Assembly (NCBI GenBank): GCA_007127255.1
Contig: SKZS01000095.1
Span: 1-7,893 of the forward strand
Origin: Syntrophomonadaceae bacterium
GTDB taxonomy: Bacteria; Bacillota; Dethiobacteria; DTU022
DNA length: 7,893 bases
Direction of reading: 5' to 3'
Every line of letters starts with the position of its first letter. Positions within the stretch are counted from its first letter, which is position 1. The translations under genes and the position numbers were made by a program. This document shows positions 1 to 6,514 of the stretch, in pieces. Below the pieces are notes generated by a model, which did not search any database, was not told the DNA's origin, and saw nothing but the letters and a program-made list of their open reading frames with translations.

Positions 1-902
1 TCCTGGCCTCGATTATTATCTTTTCTGTAACCCAGTTTCTGCCGGGTGATGTGGCCCGCATTATCCTGGGACAGTTTGCCACTGATGTTGCAGTGGAGAA
101 CTTGAGGGAAGAGCTGGGCTTAAATGAACCGGCGTCCCGGCAGTATATTAACTGGGCTGTTAACTTTGTCCAGGGTGACTGGGGTGATTCACTGGTCAGC
201 CGTCAGCCGGTCAGGCCAATGGTCATGCAAAGACTGGGCAATTCGGCGATGCTGGCCGGAATGGCGCTTTTAATCTACGTGCCCCTGGGTATTATCCTGG
301 GCGTTATAGCCGCCTTGAAACGTGATAAGCTGCCCGACCAGATGATTGCCGGGGTATCAATGGCTTTTGTCGGCCTGCCTGAGTTTGTGAGCGGCCTTTT
401 GCTCATATCATTTCTGGCTATCGGGGCCGGATGGTTTCCGGCTAACTCCTCAATTGATCCCGAAGCGACCTTTGTACAGTCGGTTCCGTACTTGATCCTG
501 CCGGCAATAACGGTCAGTTTGGCCAGTTTGGGTTATGTTGCCCGGATGACCCGCTCCGGGACAATTGATGTTTTAAGGACCGATTATGTGCGGGCAGCTG
601 AACTTAAAGGTCTGTCGGGCTGGCAGGTTTTAGTCCGACACATTTTGCGCAATTCACTCTTGCCCACGGTAACTATAGTAGCCATGGGTATAGGCTGGTT
701 AATTGGCGGTTTGATTGTTACCGAATCTGTTTACGGTTATCCCGGCCTGGGCCGCTTACTGGTCTCCGCTATCCAACGCCAGGATCTGCCGATTATCCAG
801 GCTGTCAGCATGATTGTTGTGATTGTATTCAGTTTATCGAACCTGGCTGCAGATTTATTATATGGCCTGCTTAACCCGAGAATTAGGGTAGGAGGCAAGT
901 GA
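1..902 (+). CDS. Dipeptide/oligopeptide/nickel-type ABC transporter permease (DppB/OppB family), 5' end missing
   Basis: This is an inner-membrane permease subunit of a binding-protein-dependent ABC importer for peptides, nickel or similar solutes. The reading frame is open from base 3 and continues upstream of the window. The GTG at 51 is an internal valine, because the codons before it encode the usual DppB stretch ending in FLPGD. About five hydrophobic segments follow (near nt 250-320, 345-425, 485-545, 655-725 and 785-860). The cytoplasmic EAA loop that docks on the ATPase lies at nt 594-660 (AAELKGLSGWQVLVRHILRN). The C-terminus ends in LLNPRIRVGGK, the normal DppB-type ending, so this end is intact. 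The partner permease and ATPase genes that should follow are absent; only a possible start remains (see 899-919). The substrate cannot be told from this subunit. Family assignment is secure. Confidence 0.93.
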   Translation, partial: LASIIIFSVTQFLPGDVARIILGQFATDVAVENLREELGLNEPASRQYINWAVNFVQGDWGDSLVSRQPVRPMVMQRLGNSAMLAGMALLIYVPLGIILGVIAALKRDKLPDQMIAGVSMAFVGLPEFVSGLLLISFLAIGAGWFPANSSIDPEATFVQSVPYLILPAITVSLASLGYVARMTRSGTIDVLRTDYVRAAELKGLSGWQVLVRHILRNSLLPTVTIVAMGIGWLIGGLIVTESVYGYPGLGRLLVSAIQRQDLPIIQAVSMIVVIVFSLSNLAADLLYGLLNPRIRVGGK

Positions 903-919
903 GGTTTTGGCCAGTATGA
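899..919 (+). pseudogene. Possible remnant start of a dppC-like permease gene, stopped after six codons
   Basis: A GTG at 899 overlaps the permease stop codon (GTGA), the arrangement expected for a translationally coupled dppC gene. AGGAGG lies at 890-895, only 3 bases upstream, which is short; AGGG at 885-888 is better spaced. The frame reads MRFWPV and then meets TGA at 917. DppC-type proteins often begin with a similar short basic/aromatic stretch, but six residues prove little. After this point the sequence resembles a different gene, so I infer that the rest of dppC was lost at a rearrangement joint. It may also be chance. Confidence 0.35.
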
Positions 920-1109
920 TTCCGGCATAGTTGAGCGAGAAGCCGATCAGTGGGATGAGGTATCGTTGGAGAACAAGTTTCGCCGCCTGGCATCTTATGT
1001 ATTAGAACCAGAGGCTGTAGAGGATTTGGTAAAGATGATCTGGAGGTTTGAAAACATAACTGATATTCGTGAGCTGACCAGGTTTTTTGAGAAGTACCTT
1101 CCTGGATGA
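903..1109 (+). pseudogene. C-terminal fragment of a probable MmgE/PrpD-family protein
   Basis: A frame of 68 sense codons, ending at TGA 1107-1109, encodes a soluble, helical, charged peptide with KFRRLASYVL, then LVKMIWRFENI, then DIRELTRFF. Order and spacing resemble the extreme C-terminus of MmgE/PrpD proteins (2-methylcitrate dehydratase and relatives), which typically end with a KFR..A..vL block, a short helix, and a D(V/I)RELT-like tail. Full family members are about 450 residues, so more than 80% is missing. There is no credible start codon or ribosome binding site. The frame follows directly, in phase, on the permease TGA at 900-902, so no independent gene begins here. I read it as the surviving tail of a deleted or rearranged gene. 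The family call is by eye. Confidence 0.55.
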
Positions 1110-1223
1110 TTCCCCTGTTTTACTCCGCTTTATGCTTAGTTAACTGACCAATTAACACTTGCTCAACTTCAGCCGGATGCCTGCTTAATTCCCGCTGTTG
1201 TTGAAAAAGAGGTGAAATATTAA
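1110..1223. other. Spacer upstream of the molybdenum hydroxylase operon
   Basis: No open frame of note is present. It should hold the promoter of the operon, but I see no convincing -35/-10 pair. There is a short inverted repeat, GTTAA-N8-TTAAC, at 1139-1156, which could be a weak operator or chance. The ribosome binding site AAAGAGGTG (1207-1213 as its core) lies about 10 bases before the ATG at 1224. Confidence 0.4.
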
Positions 1224-3506
1224 ATGATCCTTAAAACACCGGAAAAATTTACCCGCCAGTTTGGCAAAGCCGAATCAAAAGGGTACCAGAGCCCCGAGGT
1301 TTGGTCAAAAGTAACCGGAAAAGCGGTTTACGGGATTGATTTAACCCTGCCGGGTATGCTGCACGGTAAAATATTGCGCAGTCCATTTCCCCACGCCCGG
1401 ATCAAACAAGTTGACACCAGGGCTGCAGAAGCGCTGCCGGGAGTGCGGGCGGTGTTGACAGGGGCAGAACTGGAAAATCGGCCTTTTGGCATAGCTGTGG
1501 AAGATGAGCTGCCCCTGGCTGCAGATAAGGTCCGCTATATCGGTGACGAGGTAGCGGCTGTGGCGGCGGTGGATTTGCAAACTGCCGAACGGGCAATAAA
1601 AGCGATTAAGGTTGAATATGAAGAACTGCCGGCCGTTTATGATCCAGTTGAAGCCCTGAAAGATGAAGCGCCTTTGCTGCATGATAATTTTCCGGGAAAT
1701 ATAGCCTGGCAGAGGGAAGTGGAAAGAGGCAGCTTGAGCGCTGCCTTTACCGAGGCCGATCTTGTGGTGGAAGAAAGATTTACAGTACCCGCCATACATC
1801 CGGCTTACCTGGAGCCTATTGCCTGTATTGCTGTAAATGACCCATATACCGGGATTACCCTGCACACGGCCCTGCAATCTCCGGATGCGGTGCGGGAGAT
1901 CGTTGCCCGGGTTTTAAAGTACCCTCTTTCTAAAGTTAACATAAATGGGCCGGTAATGGGCGGCGGCTTTGGTGGTCGGGTATACGGTAACTTAAAAGTG
2001 TATATCTTAAGCGCCCTGCTGGCTATTAAAAGTGGCAGCCCGGTGAAGATACAGCTGACCAGGGAAGAAGAATTCACCGCCGGCCGGCCGATGATCGCCG
2101 CGGTTATTAAAATGAAGATGGCGGTGCGGAGTGACGGTACAATTCTTGGCCGCGAAGCCGATATAATAACCGACAACGGCGCCTACAGCGCCCAGGCACC
2201 CTGGGTATCCAAGACGTTATCAGAACGTAACGATTCAGTTTACCGGATACCCGCGATCAAAACCAGGGTTCGCCTCGCCTATACAAATAAAGTGCCGACC
2301 GGGCAGTACCGGGCTTACGGTAACCAGGCTGCCAATTTTGCCACCGAATCGCTGATCGATATAGCTGCGAAAAAGCTTGATCTTGACCCCCTGGAGCTGC
2401 GCTTAAAAAACTGTGTCCGGGAAGGAGATACTACCGTACACGGTTTGCAGATCGGTAAGTGTGGACTTGCTGAATGCCTGCAGGCTGCGGCAAAAGAAAT
2501 TGGCTGGGATCGGAAAAAAGCAGGGCGTGGTTACGGTTTAAGCGCGGCCATTCACGCCAATGGCAGCCTGGTTTTCGATAAAAATTTTCGTGGTGCTTCA
2601 GCCCTGGTCAGGCTTGAACTTGACGGGAGGATAACCATTTTTACCGGTGAACAAGATTACGGGCAGGGAACGCATGCCGCTTTTGCCCAGATAGCCGCCC
2701 GGGCTTTGGATGTCAGCCCCGTACAGGTAACTGTAGAATCAAAGCAAACAAAAACTGCACCTTTTTCCACCGGAGCCCTGGCCATGCGTCAGACCACGGT
2801 AGGCGGTAAAGCCATCCAGCTGGCAGCAGAAGATTTGAGAGAAAAAATATTTAAGGCTGCCGCCGAACTGGTTGGTGAACCTGTTGCCATGGAAAATGAA
2901 GTCCTGCGCAGTATATCAGGGCAGGAGCTGGAGCTGGCCGAAGTTGCCTATCACTACCATAGTGCTACAAGCGGTCTCAGAATGACCGGGGAGGGTAAGT
3001 TTGTTCCGGCAGAAAGCGACTACGATGAGAGTGGTTACGGTAATATTTCCTTGACTTATTCCTTCGCCTCGCATGCTGTTGAAGCAGAAATAGACCAGGC
3101 TACGGGAGAATTAATCATTCACCGCCTGGTTGCTGTTCATGATTCAGGGCGAATTGTCAATCATTTAACAGCCCGGGGACAGGTTTACGGTGGGGCAGCC
3201 CAGGGGTTCGGGATGAGTTGTTTTGAAGGCTATCTTTTTGATCAGGGTCGGGTGGCTAATGCCTCCCTGGCTGATTATAAGATACCGACAGCTCTGGATC
3301 TGCCGCAAATTGACCCCCTTTTTATTGAAATAGAAGACCCGGCCGGGCCTTACGGCTCAAAAGGACTGGGTGAAATAGTAATGGTGCCGGTGCTGGGAGC
3401 CGTGGCCAATGCTGCTGCCGATGCGGCAGGAGTCCACGTGACCGATCTGCCGCTTACAGCCGAAAAAATATACCAGGCTTTGGCCGGATGGGAGTGTGAA
3501 CTATGA
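1224..3506 (+). CDS. Xanthine dehydrogenase-family molybdenum hydroxylase, molybdopterin-binding (large) subunit
   Basis: This 760-residue protein is the catalytic subunit, which binds the Mo-molybdopterin cofactor and hydroxylates the substrate at carbon with water-derived oxygen. The N-terminal hammerhead domain starts near residue 31 (GKAVYGIDL). Cofactor and active-site motifs follow in the usual order: Q218 in LQSP, GGGFGGR at 246-252, RAYG at 363-366, GEQDYGQG at 475-482 and GSKGLGE with the presumed catalytic base E717. Length fits stand-alone large subunits. R363 is kept, but RAYG replaces the common RGFG and has no cysteine, which rules out a form I CO dehydrogenase (CoxL has AYRCSFR). 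GGR replaces the usual GGK. The substrate (purine, nicotinate-like heterocycle or aldehyde) cannot be assigned. AAAGAGGTG sits before the ATG. The gene overlaps the FAD subunit gene by 4 bases (ATGA). Confidence 0.95.
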   Translation: MILKTPEKFTRQFGKAESKGYQSPEVWSKVTGKAVYGIDLTLPGMLHGKILRSPFPHARIKQVDTRAAEALPGVRAVLTGAELENRPFGIAVEDELPLAADKVRYIGDEVAAVAAVDLQTAERAIKAIKVEYEELPAVYDPVEALKDEAPLLHDNFPGNIAWQREVERGSLSAAFTEADLVVEERFTVPAIHPAYLEPIACIAVNDPYTGITLHTALQSPDAVREIVARVLKYPLSKVNINGPVMGGGFGGRVYGNLKVYILSALLAIKSGSPVKIQLTREEEFTAGRPMIAAVIKMKMAVRSDGTILGREADIITDNGAYSAQAPWVSKTLSERNDSVYRIPAIKTRVRLAYTNKVPTGQYRAYGNQAANFATESLIDIAAKKLDLDPLELRLKNCVREGDTTVHGLQIGKCGLAECLQAAAKEIGWDRKKAGRGYGLSAAIHANGSLVFDKNFRGASALVRLELDGRITIFTGEQDYGQGTHAAFAQIAARALDVSPVQVTVESKQTKTAPFSTGALAMRQTTVGGKAIQLAAEDLREKIFKAAAELVGEPVAMENEVLRSISGQELELAEVAYHYHSATSGLRMTGEGKFVPAESDYDESGYGNISLTYSFASHAVEAEIDQATGELIIHRLVAVHDSGRIVNHLTARGQVYGGAAQGFGMSCFEGYLFDQGRVANASLADYKIPTALDLPQIDPLFIEIEDPAGPYGSKGLGEIVMVPVLGAVANAAADAAGVHVTDLPLTAEKIYQALAGWECEL

Positions 3507-4366
3507 GCTACCTGACTGTTTCTACCCTGGAAGAAGCGCTTACCAGTCTGAGTGACAGCAGCGGTAAAGCCAGGGTTGTGGCCGGAGCTACCGACCTTTT
3601 CCTCCAGGATCTGCCGCACAGCCTGGTCGATTTAAGCGCCCTGCCTGAAATTACCGTTGTAGAAGAAAAAGATGGTTTGATCAGCATTGGTGCTGCAGTG
3701 ACCCATACTGCTGCAGCTTCATCATCACTTATTCTAGCCCGGGCCCGGGCCCTGGCAGAAGGCTGCTCAGCAGTCGGCTCACCGCAGATCCGCAACATTG
3801 GGACAATTGGCGGTAACGTGATTAACGCTGCCCCGGCTGCCGATGCTGCCGTGGCCCTCATCAGCCTCGGTGCTGAAGCGGTGCTGATCGATGTAAATAG
3901 AGAAACCAGGCAGGAAGCTGTAGAAAATCTTTACTGGACATATAACCGCTCCCTGGTTGACAGCAGTAAAGAAATTTTGCTCAGGCTGCTGGTTAAGCCC
4001 TGCCTGGGCGGGGAAGGTTCTGCCTTTACCCGTTTTGCCGTTCGCAGGGCATTAGCCCTGCCAATGGTTAATGCTGCGGCCAGGGTTAAACTTGAAAATG
4101 GTCTTGTAAAAAAAGTTCGACTGGTTGCGGCCCCGGTTCGTCCGGCACCGACCCGGCTGATCCAGACTGAAGAGCTTGTCATTAACCAGCCGGTTGATAA
4201 AGACACTTTAAAAAGGGTTGAAGTATCAGCTGCCGGTGAAGTTGAAGTACGCGGCAGCCAGCTGCGCTGCTCGGCACGCTACCGGCAGCACCTGGTTGGT
4301 GTTCTTATTGCCAGGGTGCTTAAGATAGCGGCAGACAGGGCCGATCCAGGAAAGGCCGGTGACTAA
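3503..4366 (+). CDS. Molybdenum hydroxylase FAD-binding (medium) subunit, CoxM/XdhB-like
   Basis: This 287-residue flavoprotein subunit takes electrons from the iron-sulfur subunit and passes them to NAD+ or another acceptor. The N-terminal FAD-binding domain shows AGATDL at residues 27-32 (usually AGGTDL) and NIGTIGGN at 98-105, both of which contact FAD in the family, followed by the N-A-x-P-A-A-D stretch. The C-terminal CO-dehydrogenase flavoprotein domain begins around residue 175 (FTRFAVRRALALPMVNAAARV). The length matches three-subunit hydroxylases. The ATG overlaps the stop of the large subunit gene as ATGA, with GGGAGTG just upstream, which implies translational coupling. No 4Fe-4S insertion of the hydroxybenzoyl-CoA reductase type is apparent, so that enzyme is less likely; this judgement is by eye. 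Confidence 0.93.
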   Translation: MSYLTVSTLEEALTSLSDSSGKARVVAGATDLFLQDLPHSLVDLSALPEITVVEEKDGLISIGAAVTHTAAASSSLILARARALAEGCSAVGSPQIRNIGTIGGNVINAAPAADAAVALISLGAEAVLIDVNRETRQEAVENLYWTYNRSLVDSSKEILLRLLVKPCLGGEGSAFTRFAVRRALALPMVNAAARVKLENGLVKKVRLVAAPVRPAPTRLIQTEELVINQPVDKDTLKRVEVSAAGEVEVRGSQLRCSARYRQHLVGVLIARVLKIAADRADPGKAGD

Positions 4367-4368
4367 TT

Positions 4369-4860
4369 TTGAAAAAACAGGTGATAATATTTCAATTAAA
4401 CGATGAACCGGTTGAAATATATGTTGATCCGGCAGAGAGTCTTTTAACAGTTCTGCGTGATAGGTTGGGATTATATGGCACGAAAGCCGGTTGCAGCAAA
4501 GGCGAATGTGGGGCCTGTACCGTGCTGCTTGATGACCGGGCCGTAAATTCCTGCCTTGTTCCTGTCGGCAAAGTGCAGGGATGTAAAGTGGAAACAATCG
4601 AAAACCTTTCGCGCGGGGGTAAAGTTCACCCGATCCAGGAAGAATTTGTGGATAAGGGGGCAGTGCAGTGCGGTTTTTGCACTCCGGGTATGGTTCTGTC
4701 AGCTTATGCCCTGTTGAAAGAAAACCCGCAGCCTGCCAGGGATCAAATCAAGATGGCCATTAGCGGTAATCTCTGCCGCTGCAGCGGTTACAAGCAGATC
4801 GAAGAAGCTATTTTAAGCGCTGCGAAGAAACTAGCCCGGCAGGGGAACAGTATTACGTAA
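4369..4860 (+). CDS. Molybdenum hydroxylase [2Fe-2S] (small) subunit, CoxS/XdhC-type ferredoxin domain protein
   Basis: This 163-residue protein carries two [2Fe-2S] clusters and links the Mo centre to FAD. The plant-ferredoxin-type N-terminal domain has cysteines C42, C47, C50 and C62 (GCSKGECGACT). The C-terminal helical domain has C101, C104, C136 and C138 (CGFCTPGM and CRCSGY). All eight ligands are present and the length is normal. The start is a TTG two bases after the FAD subunit stop; it gives MKKQVIIFQLND, the usual beginning of this family, and no better ATG exists before the first beta strand. The only Shine-Dalgarno-like sequence, AGGAAAGG at 4348-4355, is 13 bases away, so translation probably relies on coupling to the upstream gene. 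It is the last gene of the hydroxylase operon as far as the tight spacing shows. Confidence 0.95.
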   Translation: MKKQVIIFQLNDEPVEIYVDPAESLLTVLRDRLGLYGTKAGCSKGECGACTVLLDDRAVNSCLVPVGKVQGCKVETIENLSRGGKVHPIQEEFVDKGAVQCGFCTPGMVLSAYALLKENPQPARDQIKMAISGNLCRCSGYKQIEEAILSAAKKLARQGNSIT

Positions 4861-4885
4861 TTTCGTACCGGCCAATAATAACAAG

Positions 4886-4909
4886 CAGGTTTATATTATT
4901 TCATACCTG
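4886..4909. repeat. Imperfect palindrome CAGGT-N14-ACCTG
   Basis: An AT-rich centre of 14 bases is flanked by 5-base inverted arms in the spacer ahead of the mttB-like genes. It could be an operator for a dimeric regulator or chance. No promoter elements next to it are convincing. Confidence 0.2.
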
Positions 4910-4960
4910 ATGTTAGATCTAGTGTTACTAAACGCTTCTGTTCAGATGATGCAAGGTTGT

Positions 4961-4984
4961 AGGGGCACGGCGTGTCGTGCCCTT
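4961..4984. repeat. GC-rich hairpin resembling a dispersed GTAGGGGCACG...CGTGCCC repeat; possible terminator or attenuator
   Basis: GGGCACG at 4963-4969 pairs perfectly with CGTGCCC at 4976-4982 around a 6-base loop (GCGTGT). A G-T wobble and an A-T pair extend the stem by two. The left flank reads TTGTAGGGGCACG, the look of short palindromic repeats scattered between genes in many anaerobes; in the full form the right arm usually mirrors the left flank, whereas here it ends in CCCTTTAAA. The TTT after the stem is too short for a strong intrinsic terminator, but the hairpin lies between the hydroxylase operon and the mttB-like genes and could reduce read-through. A GTG at 4972 in the loop is in frame with the next gene but is not its start. 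Confidence 0.6.
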
Positions 4985-5010
4985 TAAATGCAGTTTATGT
5001 TTATATAGAA

Positions 5011-5017
5011 AAAGGAG
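5011..5017 (+). promoter_or_regulatory. Ribosome binding site that fixes the start of the first mttB-like gene
   Basis: AAAGGAG lies 8 bases before the ATG at 5026. This selects 5026 over the in-frame GTG at 4972, which sits inside the hairpin loop and has no ribosome binding site; the 18 extra residues would not resemble the family's N-terminus. Confidence 0.8.
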
Positions 5018-5025
5018 TCGAAGCC

Positions 5026-6474
5026 ATGCATATTAACAAGTTGGCCCAGAGTACGATTGGCCTTAACATTATGACCGATGATCAGGTCGAGCGAATTCAC
5101 CATGCTACCCTTGAAATACTATACAGAACCGGGGTAAAAGTTTTTGAACCGGAAGCCCTGGAACTGTTGCAGGGGGCCGGGGCAATACTTGACGGAAACC
5201 TGGTAAAAATACCGCCACTGCTTGTTCAGCAGGCCCTGGATTCAGCACCAAAAGTGGTTTATTTATTCTCCCGTGATGGCCGGCCGGCGATTGCCATGGA
5301 AAAGGATCGCATCTATTACGGTACCGGATCCGAGGTGCCTTTTACTATAGACCTGGAAAGCGGTGAACGCCGCAAACCTTTAAAAACAGATGTTTGTAAT
5401 ACCGCCCGCCTGGTTGATGCTCTTGAGTATATTGATTTTGTAATGTCGCTGGGTCTGGTTACAGATGTGCCCGTTGACGCTTCCGACGTTCATCAGTTTG
5501 AGGCGATGCTGCTTAATTCCACTAAGCCAATTCTTTTTACTGCCTATAACCACAGCGGCCTTGGCGCCATAATCGAGATGGCCGGTCTGGCTGCAGGTGG
5601 CAAAGATATTCTGCTTGAAAAACCAAGCCTGGCTTTATATGCAGAGCCAACTTCGCCTCTTATCCACTCACGCGAAGCCATAAAGAAACTTTTAACCTGT
5701 GCGGAAGAAGGAATTCCCCTGATTTATGCTACTACTCCCATGCTGGGGGCGACAGCTCCGGTAACAGTAAGCGGGGCGGCAGTGGTGGCAAATGCAGAAA
5801 TACTATCCGGCCTGGTTATTCACCAGTTGAAAGCCAGGGGGGCTCCTTATATTTATGGCGGCGGCATACCCCCGATGCACATGGGCACTTCAATATGTTC
5901 ATATGGCGGGCCTGAACGCGATCTGGGCTGTATTGCCCTGGTCAGAATGTCACAGTATTACCGCCTGCCATCTTTCACCACGGCCGGCTGTACTGACGCC
6001 CAGGTTTTTGACCAGCAGGCCGGAATGGAAGCCGGATTCAACCTGGTGGTTGCCGGTTTGGCCGGTGGTAATTTAATACATAATCTCGGTTACATGGGAG
6101 TCGGAATGACTTCCTGCTTGGAGCATCTTTTGCTCTGCAACGAAACAGTTGGGGCAGTTAAACATCTTTTACGCGGGGTTGACGTCAGCGAAGAATCTCT
6201 TGCTCTCGATTTGATTGAAAAGGTGGGTCCAGGCGGGCATTACCTGGCCGAAGAGCATACCATGAAACATTTTCGTGAAGAATTATATTTCCCGCAGACT
6301 TTGAACCGGAAGAATTACGATGCCTGGAAGCTGGACGGTTCCAGGCCATTCGGGCAGGCCGCTAATGAAAGGGTGAAAGCGATTTTAAAGGAACATAACC
6401 CGGTTCGGCTTGCTCCCGAAGTTGAAAAGCAGATTAAAGCAGTTTCCGCCGGACGGGATAGGGAAGTGAGTTAA
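5026..6474 (+). CDS. MttB-family (trimethylamine/betaine) corrinoid methyltransferase, non-pyrrolysine type
   Basis: This 482-residue soluble protein belongs to the MttB superfamily (COG5598). Characterised members without pyrrolysine (MtgB, MtpB, MtcB) transfer a methyl group from glycine betaine, proline betaine or carnitine to a corrinoid protein. Recognisable blocks are an N-terminal helix (LEILYRTGVKVFEPEALELL), YYGTGSEVPF, EPTSPLIHS, NAEILSGLVIHQLK at 256-269, YGGGIPP, AGCTDAQ at 320-326 followed by FDQQAGMEAGFNL, and IEKVGPGGH. The frame is open at full length with no internal TAG, so it is not the archaeal pyrrolysine enzyme. ATG 5026 is chosen because of AAAGGAG. A second paralogue starts 40 bases after its stop. 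The substrate is unknown; the heterocycle-oxidising hydroxylase upstream hints at an N-methylated ring compound, but that is inference. Confidence 0.9.
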   Translation: MHINKLAQSTIGLNIMTDDQVERIHHATLEILYRTGVKVFEPEALELLQGAGAILDGNLVKIPPLLVQQALDSAPKVVYLFSRDGRPAIAMEKDRIYYGTGSEVPFTIDLESGERRKPLKTDVCNTARLVDALEYIDFVMSLGLVTDVPVDASDVHQFEAMLLNSTKPILFTAYNHSGLGAIIEMAGLAAGGKDILLEKPSLALYAEPTSPLIHSREAIKKLLTCAEEGIPLIYATTPMLGATAPVTVSGAAVVANAEILSGLVIHQLKARGAPYIYGGGIPPMHMGTSICSYGGPERDLGCIALVRMSQYYRLPSFTTAGCTDAQVFDQQAGMEAGFNLVVAGLAGGNLIHNLGYMGVGMTSCLEHLLLCNETVGAVKHLLRGVDVSEESLALDLIEKVGPGGHYLAEEHTMKHFREELYFPQTLNRKNYDAWKLDGSRPFGQAANERVKAILKEHNPVRLAPEVEKQIKAVSAGRDREVS

Positions 6475-6500
6475 TCCGGTTTTATAAAGCACAATATTAT

Positions 6501-6506
6501 GGGAGG
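6501..6506 (+). promoter_or_regulatory. Ribosome binding site for the TTG start of the second mttB-like gene
   Basis: GGGAGG ends 8 bases before the TTG at 6515. The next in-frame candidate (TTG codon in VGLQNL) has no such site and would shorten the N-terminus, so 6515 is preferred. Confidence 0.7.
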
Positions 6507-6514
6507 CTATCGCA

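Noticed and set aside
900..1109. Read-through of the permease TGA into an in-phase 68-codon extension
   Set aside because: The permease already ends at the usual DppB position, and the extension resembles the tail of an unrelated soluble enzyme. Phase agreement has a one-in-three chance.
1139..1156. GTTAA-N8-TTAAC inverted repeat as an operator of the hydroxylase operon
   Set aside because: The arms are only five AT-rich bases and no promoter can be recognised next to it, so it is not listed as a feature of its own.
1341..1877. A 178-codon open frame on the minus strand inside the large hydroxylase subunit gene
   Set aside because: It lies wholly antisense to a gene with clear motifs, and its product looks like low-quality frame-shadow sequence without any recognisable domain or ribosome binding site.
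3737..3752. GC-rich palindromic stretch GCCCGGGCCCGGGC
   Set aside because: It encodes an Ala-Arg repeat (ARARAL) inside the FAD subunit and is explained by codon use.
4972..5025. A longer form of the first mttB-like protein starting at GTG 4972
   Set aside because: The GTG is in the loop of a hairpin repeat with no ribosome binding site, while ATG 5026 has AAAGGAG at 8 bases and gives a family-like N-terminus.
5855..6076. A 73-codon plus-strand frame within the first mttB-like gene
   Set aside because: It is out of phase with a well-supported gene and its product has no recognisable character.
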